64,000 nucleotides of DNA from Pseudanabaena cinerea FACHB-1277 (GTDB taxonomy: Bacteria > Cyanobacteriota > Cyanobacteriia > Pseudanabaenales > Pseudanabaenaceae). The notes below the pieces were generated by a model. It had not been told where the DNA came from. It did not search any database and worked only from the letters and a program-made list of their open reading frames with translations. The DNA lies in the NCBI RefSeq assembly GCF_014696345.1, contig NZ_JACJPY010000009.1, positions 1 through 64,000 on the forward strand, read 5' to 3'. The position numbers and the translations under genes are program-made. Shown one piece after another: positions 61,790 through 64,000 of this stretch (position 1 is the stretch's first letter; the number at the start of each line of letters is the position of its first letter).

Positions 61790-63595
61790 ATGAGGCAAAA
61801 AACTTATTCTTGGCAAAGCATTCGCGATTGGCTGGCTAATCAAATGGGTATAAGTGAACAGCGCAAAGTGGAGGTGTATTTGGAAATATCTCAAGCTGCT
61901 ACCCTCAAGGATGCTACCTATTGGCTGCAAATCATTTTTGCGGCAGGGATTGCTACGATAGGCTTGGCTTTGAGTAGCCCTGCGGTAATTATTGGGGCAA
62001 TGCTGATTTCGCCTTTGATGGGGCCAATTTTGTCGTTGGGGTTAGGGTTGGCGGCAGGCGATTTTGTTTTGTTGGTGAGGGCGATCGCCAATCTTGGTCT
62101 TAGTTGTGCTGTGGCAATTAGTTTTGCGATGTTACTTATTTTTAGCTTGCCCTTTAAGGAGGCAACCAGTGAAATTTTGGCTCGCACCACACCAAATACC
62201 CTTGATTTGGGCGTGGCACTATTTTCGGGTGCGATCGGTACGATCGCCACCTGTCGTCCTGTTAAGGGTGTAATTACTTCCATTCCTGGGGTATCGATCG
62301 CTGTAGCCTTGATGCCGCCCTTATGTGTAGTTGGCTATGGCGTGGGCATTGCCTTTAGCCTTAATTTTGATGACGGCTTACAAATTGCGCGAGGGGGAGG
62401 GTTACTATTTTTGACCAATCTGGTGGCGATCGCTTTTGCTTCAGCATTAGTATTTATAGCGCTACATATTGATACATCCTTAGTCCGCGAACAGGTAAAA
62501 CTGTGGGAAGTTAAGGATCAAGAGAGTAATGCGGTGCAGAGTTTTTTAGAACGCTATGGATTTCTAAAGAAATTACGCCCGATCGGGAGTTTGCCAGGGC
62601 GTTTATTTGTGGGGTTCCTTGCGATCGCTGCCCTATTAGTTCCCCTTGGCAATGCCTTTATGAAACTGACTGAAGAAGTGTCACAAAAGCAACAACAAAA
62701 TAGTTTGCGCCGCATTGCCACTAATCTTTGGCAAACTAAGTTTAGTAGTGATTTGACTGATCAACCACGTTCTTCCATTGAGAGATTGTCAATTAGTGAG
62801 AAAGATCGGACAGTTACTGTTCGTTTAAATATATTTACAAGTAAGCTTTATTCGCCCGAAGAGAGAGCAGCTTATGTGCAGGAGTTGGCTCGCAAATTGA
62901 ATCGAGATCCTCGAAAAGTACAGCTTCTATTAACGGAAATTCCCACAGCCGCCAATGAGATTCTGGCAAAAAAAGAGGAGGTAGTTTTACCTGAGGTAAT
63001 CAAGGCTCCTAGCCTTAGCGATTTGCAGAAGGAGCTTTTACAAGGTTTGGAGACAGCGATCGCCAATTTAAATTTGCCTATAAATGCTCAATTAGTGAAC
63101 TATGCGCTGACCATAGGCAACAATACATCGGTGCAGGTGACGATCGCCTATCTTAGCGATCGCCCGATTAGTGAAGATGCTCGTTCGTTGGTGATTGGCG
63201 ATGTGCAGCGCCGTCTGGATATCCCTGATGCAAAGGTGGATTTGGAATATATTAATCAGGCGATCGCGGAGATTAGTTTTGAAGATAACTCTGTGACAAT
63301 TCCCACGTCTATAAATGCTCAACTGGATCAAGTCGGGAATTTACTTCAGCGCTATCCTAATCTTAAGGTCAATTTTTCTGTGAGTTTACGCAATCTAGAA
63401 AATGAGTCACTGAGACGTGGACGCATCCAAGCGATCGCTAGCTATCTCGAAACAAAATGGCAAATCACTCCCAACCGCCTTAGTTCATTACAAATAAACA
63501 ACATTGGTCAAACCTCAAATTCTCCGCTTCCTGCAAATTCAACACAGGAAGGCAAAGTGAATTTGCGATTGGCAGTTGTGCCTAAACCACTTTAA
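61790..63595 (+). CDS. DUF389 membrane protein with long C-terminal extension
   Basis: The ~601-aa protein starts at ATG 61790; an upstream in-frame extension to 61526 overlaps the preceding gene and is rejected. Residues ~45-270 are the DUF389 membrane region (SSPAVIIGAMLISPLMGPILSLG; ALFSGAIGTIATCRPVKGVIT; VALMPPLCVVGYG). About 300 further residues are soluble. They include a repeat of beta-alpha units (LPINAQLVNYALTIGNN; IPTSINAQLDQV) and an OmpA-like SLRRGRIQAIASYLETKW helix. Function unknown. Confidence 0.8.
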   Translation: MRQKTYSWQSIRDWLANQMGISEQRKVEVYLEISQAATLKDATYWLQIIFAAGIATIGLALSSPAVIIGAMLISPLMGPILSLGLGLAAGDFVLLVRAIANLGLSCAVAISFAMLLIFSLPFKEATSEILARTTPNTLDLGVALFSGAIGTIATCRPVKGVITSIPGVSIAVALMPPLCVVGYGVGIAFSLNFDDGLQIARGGGLLFLTNLVAIAFASALVFIALHIDTSLVREQVKLWEVKDQESNAVQSFLERYGFLKKLRPIGSLPGRLFVGFLAIAALLVPLGNAFMKLTEEVSQKQQQNSLRRIATNLWQTKFSSDLTDQPRSSIERLSISEKDRTVTVRLNIFTSKLYSPEERAAYVQELARKLNRDPRKVQLLLTEIPTAANEILAKKEEVVLPEVIKAPSLSDLQKELLQGLETAIANLNLPINAQLVNYALTIGNNTSVQVTIAYLSDRPISEDARSLVIGDVQRRLDIPDAKVDLEYINQAIAEISFEDNSVTIPTSINAQLDQVGNLLQRYPNLKVNFSVSLRNLENESLRRGRIQAIASYLETKWQITPNRLSSLQINNIGQTSNSPLPANSTQEGKVNLRLAVVPKPL

Positions 63596-63633
63596 AGTTA
63601 TGTCTTTGACTTAGCCTATTGAGTCTTTGAGTA

Positions 63634-63661
63634 GTGTTTTCAGTAAACGCAAAGTGCTGTA
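63634..63661. repeat. solo flank of the palindromic repeat family
   Basis: GTGTTTTCAGTAAACGCAAA then GTGCTGTA matches the flank at 36681 and 36776. No stem is seen next to it. Confidence 0.65.
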
Positions 63662-63691
63662 GAACAAAAAAACACTCCAGACCTAAGGCAA

Positions 63692-64000
63692 CTAAGGCAA
63701 CCAGTCTAGGGACTGCACAACTTTTGTAAACTCATTAGGGGTCATATGGGCTTCTGTACTACAGGTAATCGTGGGGCTAACCCGATTAGCTTTACCCTCA
63801 AGGGTTGCCACCTGATAAAAGGGTGATTTACCTGCGGGGAAAGTCCAGAGATTTCTTTGGGGCGTATTGGCGATCGCTGTCGTTATCGGCGCACTTACAG
63901 CACCCCTAGAAGTATCAATATTGACATCCACCTCTCCCAAAATTTTGGTGTTAACAGTGCGAGTATAGAGACCATTAGGGCCACCAATACCACCGCCAAT
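63692..64000 (-). CDS. exported-protein paralog, 5' end beyond the window
   Basis: Reading on past an inner ATG at 63940 the frame stays open to the window edge, with GGGIGGPNGLYTRTVNTKIL. It continues with MGEVDVNIDTS, AIANTPQRNLWTFPAGKSPFYQV and MTPNEFTKVVQSLDWLP. This is the same domain as at 25958-27094 and 28271-28897. The signal and first half lie outside the window. Function unknown. Confidence 0.8.
   Translation of the reverse strand: MGGGIGGPNGLYTRTVNTKILGEVDVNIDTSRGAVSAPITTAIANTPQRNLWTFPAGKSPFYQVATLEGKANRVSPTITCSTEAHMTPNEFTKVVQSLDWLP

Noticed and set aside
1-64000. tRNA and rRNA genes
   Set aside because: I scanned intergenic stretches for T-loop (GGTTCGA-type) and CCA-end patterns and rRNA-like blocks and found none; a tRNAscan run would settle it.

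Overview
The window comes from a cyanobacterium. It carries psaA-psaB (photosystem I), chlH (Mg-chelatase for chlorophyll), a Crr6-type NDH-1 assembly protein, a cyanobacterial AbrB regulator and an LrtA-type hibernation factor. The HIP1 octamer GCGATCGC occurs very often. Gene content and style suggest a Pseudanabaena-like filamentous cyanobacterium, but that genus call is inference. I saw no rRNA, tRNA or CRISPR array.

Layout. 0-9 kb is an accessory, defence-like segment: a serine hydrolase, a VapBC pair, a large dynamin-like GTPase divergent from a coiled-coil/hydrophobic-hairpin protein, small conserved genes, gene debris (a 59-bp copy of a gene end and a frameshifted gene), and a tightly coupled ABC-type ATPase plus putative PD-(D/E)xK nuclease. 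This cassette is the best candidate for an undescribed system. 8.7-13.4 kb is housekeeping (crr6, dnaJ-like, PMT-family glycosyltransferase, argH). 13.4-21.3 kb is a second accessory block between argH and chlH. It holds three arrays of a ~52-54-bp repeat built on two HIP1-like cores, a retropepsin-like module, a DUF6883/DUF4926 pair, a HEAT-membrane-TIG protein next to a GH19 hydrolase, and a BrnT/BrnA/DUF2442 cluster. 21.3-25.9 kb is chlH and its long structured upstream region.

26-31.5 kb is a run of small exported proteins on the minus strand, two of them paralogs of a third at the right window edge, followed by a HEPN/MNT toxin-antitoxin pair. 31.6-39.7 kb is core metabolism and envelope: pgi, lrtA/hpf, queF, exbD-tonB, cyAbrB, tatD, cysteine desulfurase. 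39.7-43.2 kb has mobile-element debris (the 3' end of an IS200/IS605-type tnpB and an ISAzo13-type transposase tail) and a frameshifted nuclease-like gene among usp, ridA and an M23 peptidase gene. 43.3-54.5 kb has an M28 peptidase, DUF6464, TPR, rpsU, a peptide ABC permease, rhomboid, upp, NfeD, an MlaF-MlaD lipid-transport pair and an RRM protein. 54.5-59.7 kb is psaA-psaB with leader and terminator. The right end has an XPB-N-like protein, a DUF389 membrane protein and a truncated exported paralog.

Across the intergenic DNA a family of palindromic elements recurs. They have variable, internally complementary stems, a partly conserved ~19-nt cap and a conserved flank containing ACAGCGCTTTG. 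Assignments rest on motif recognition by eye; no database search was run.
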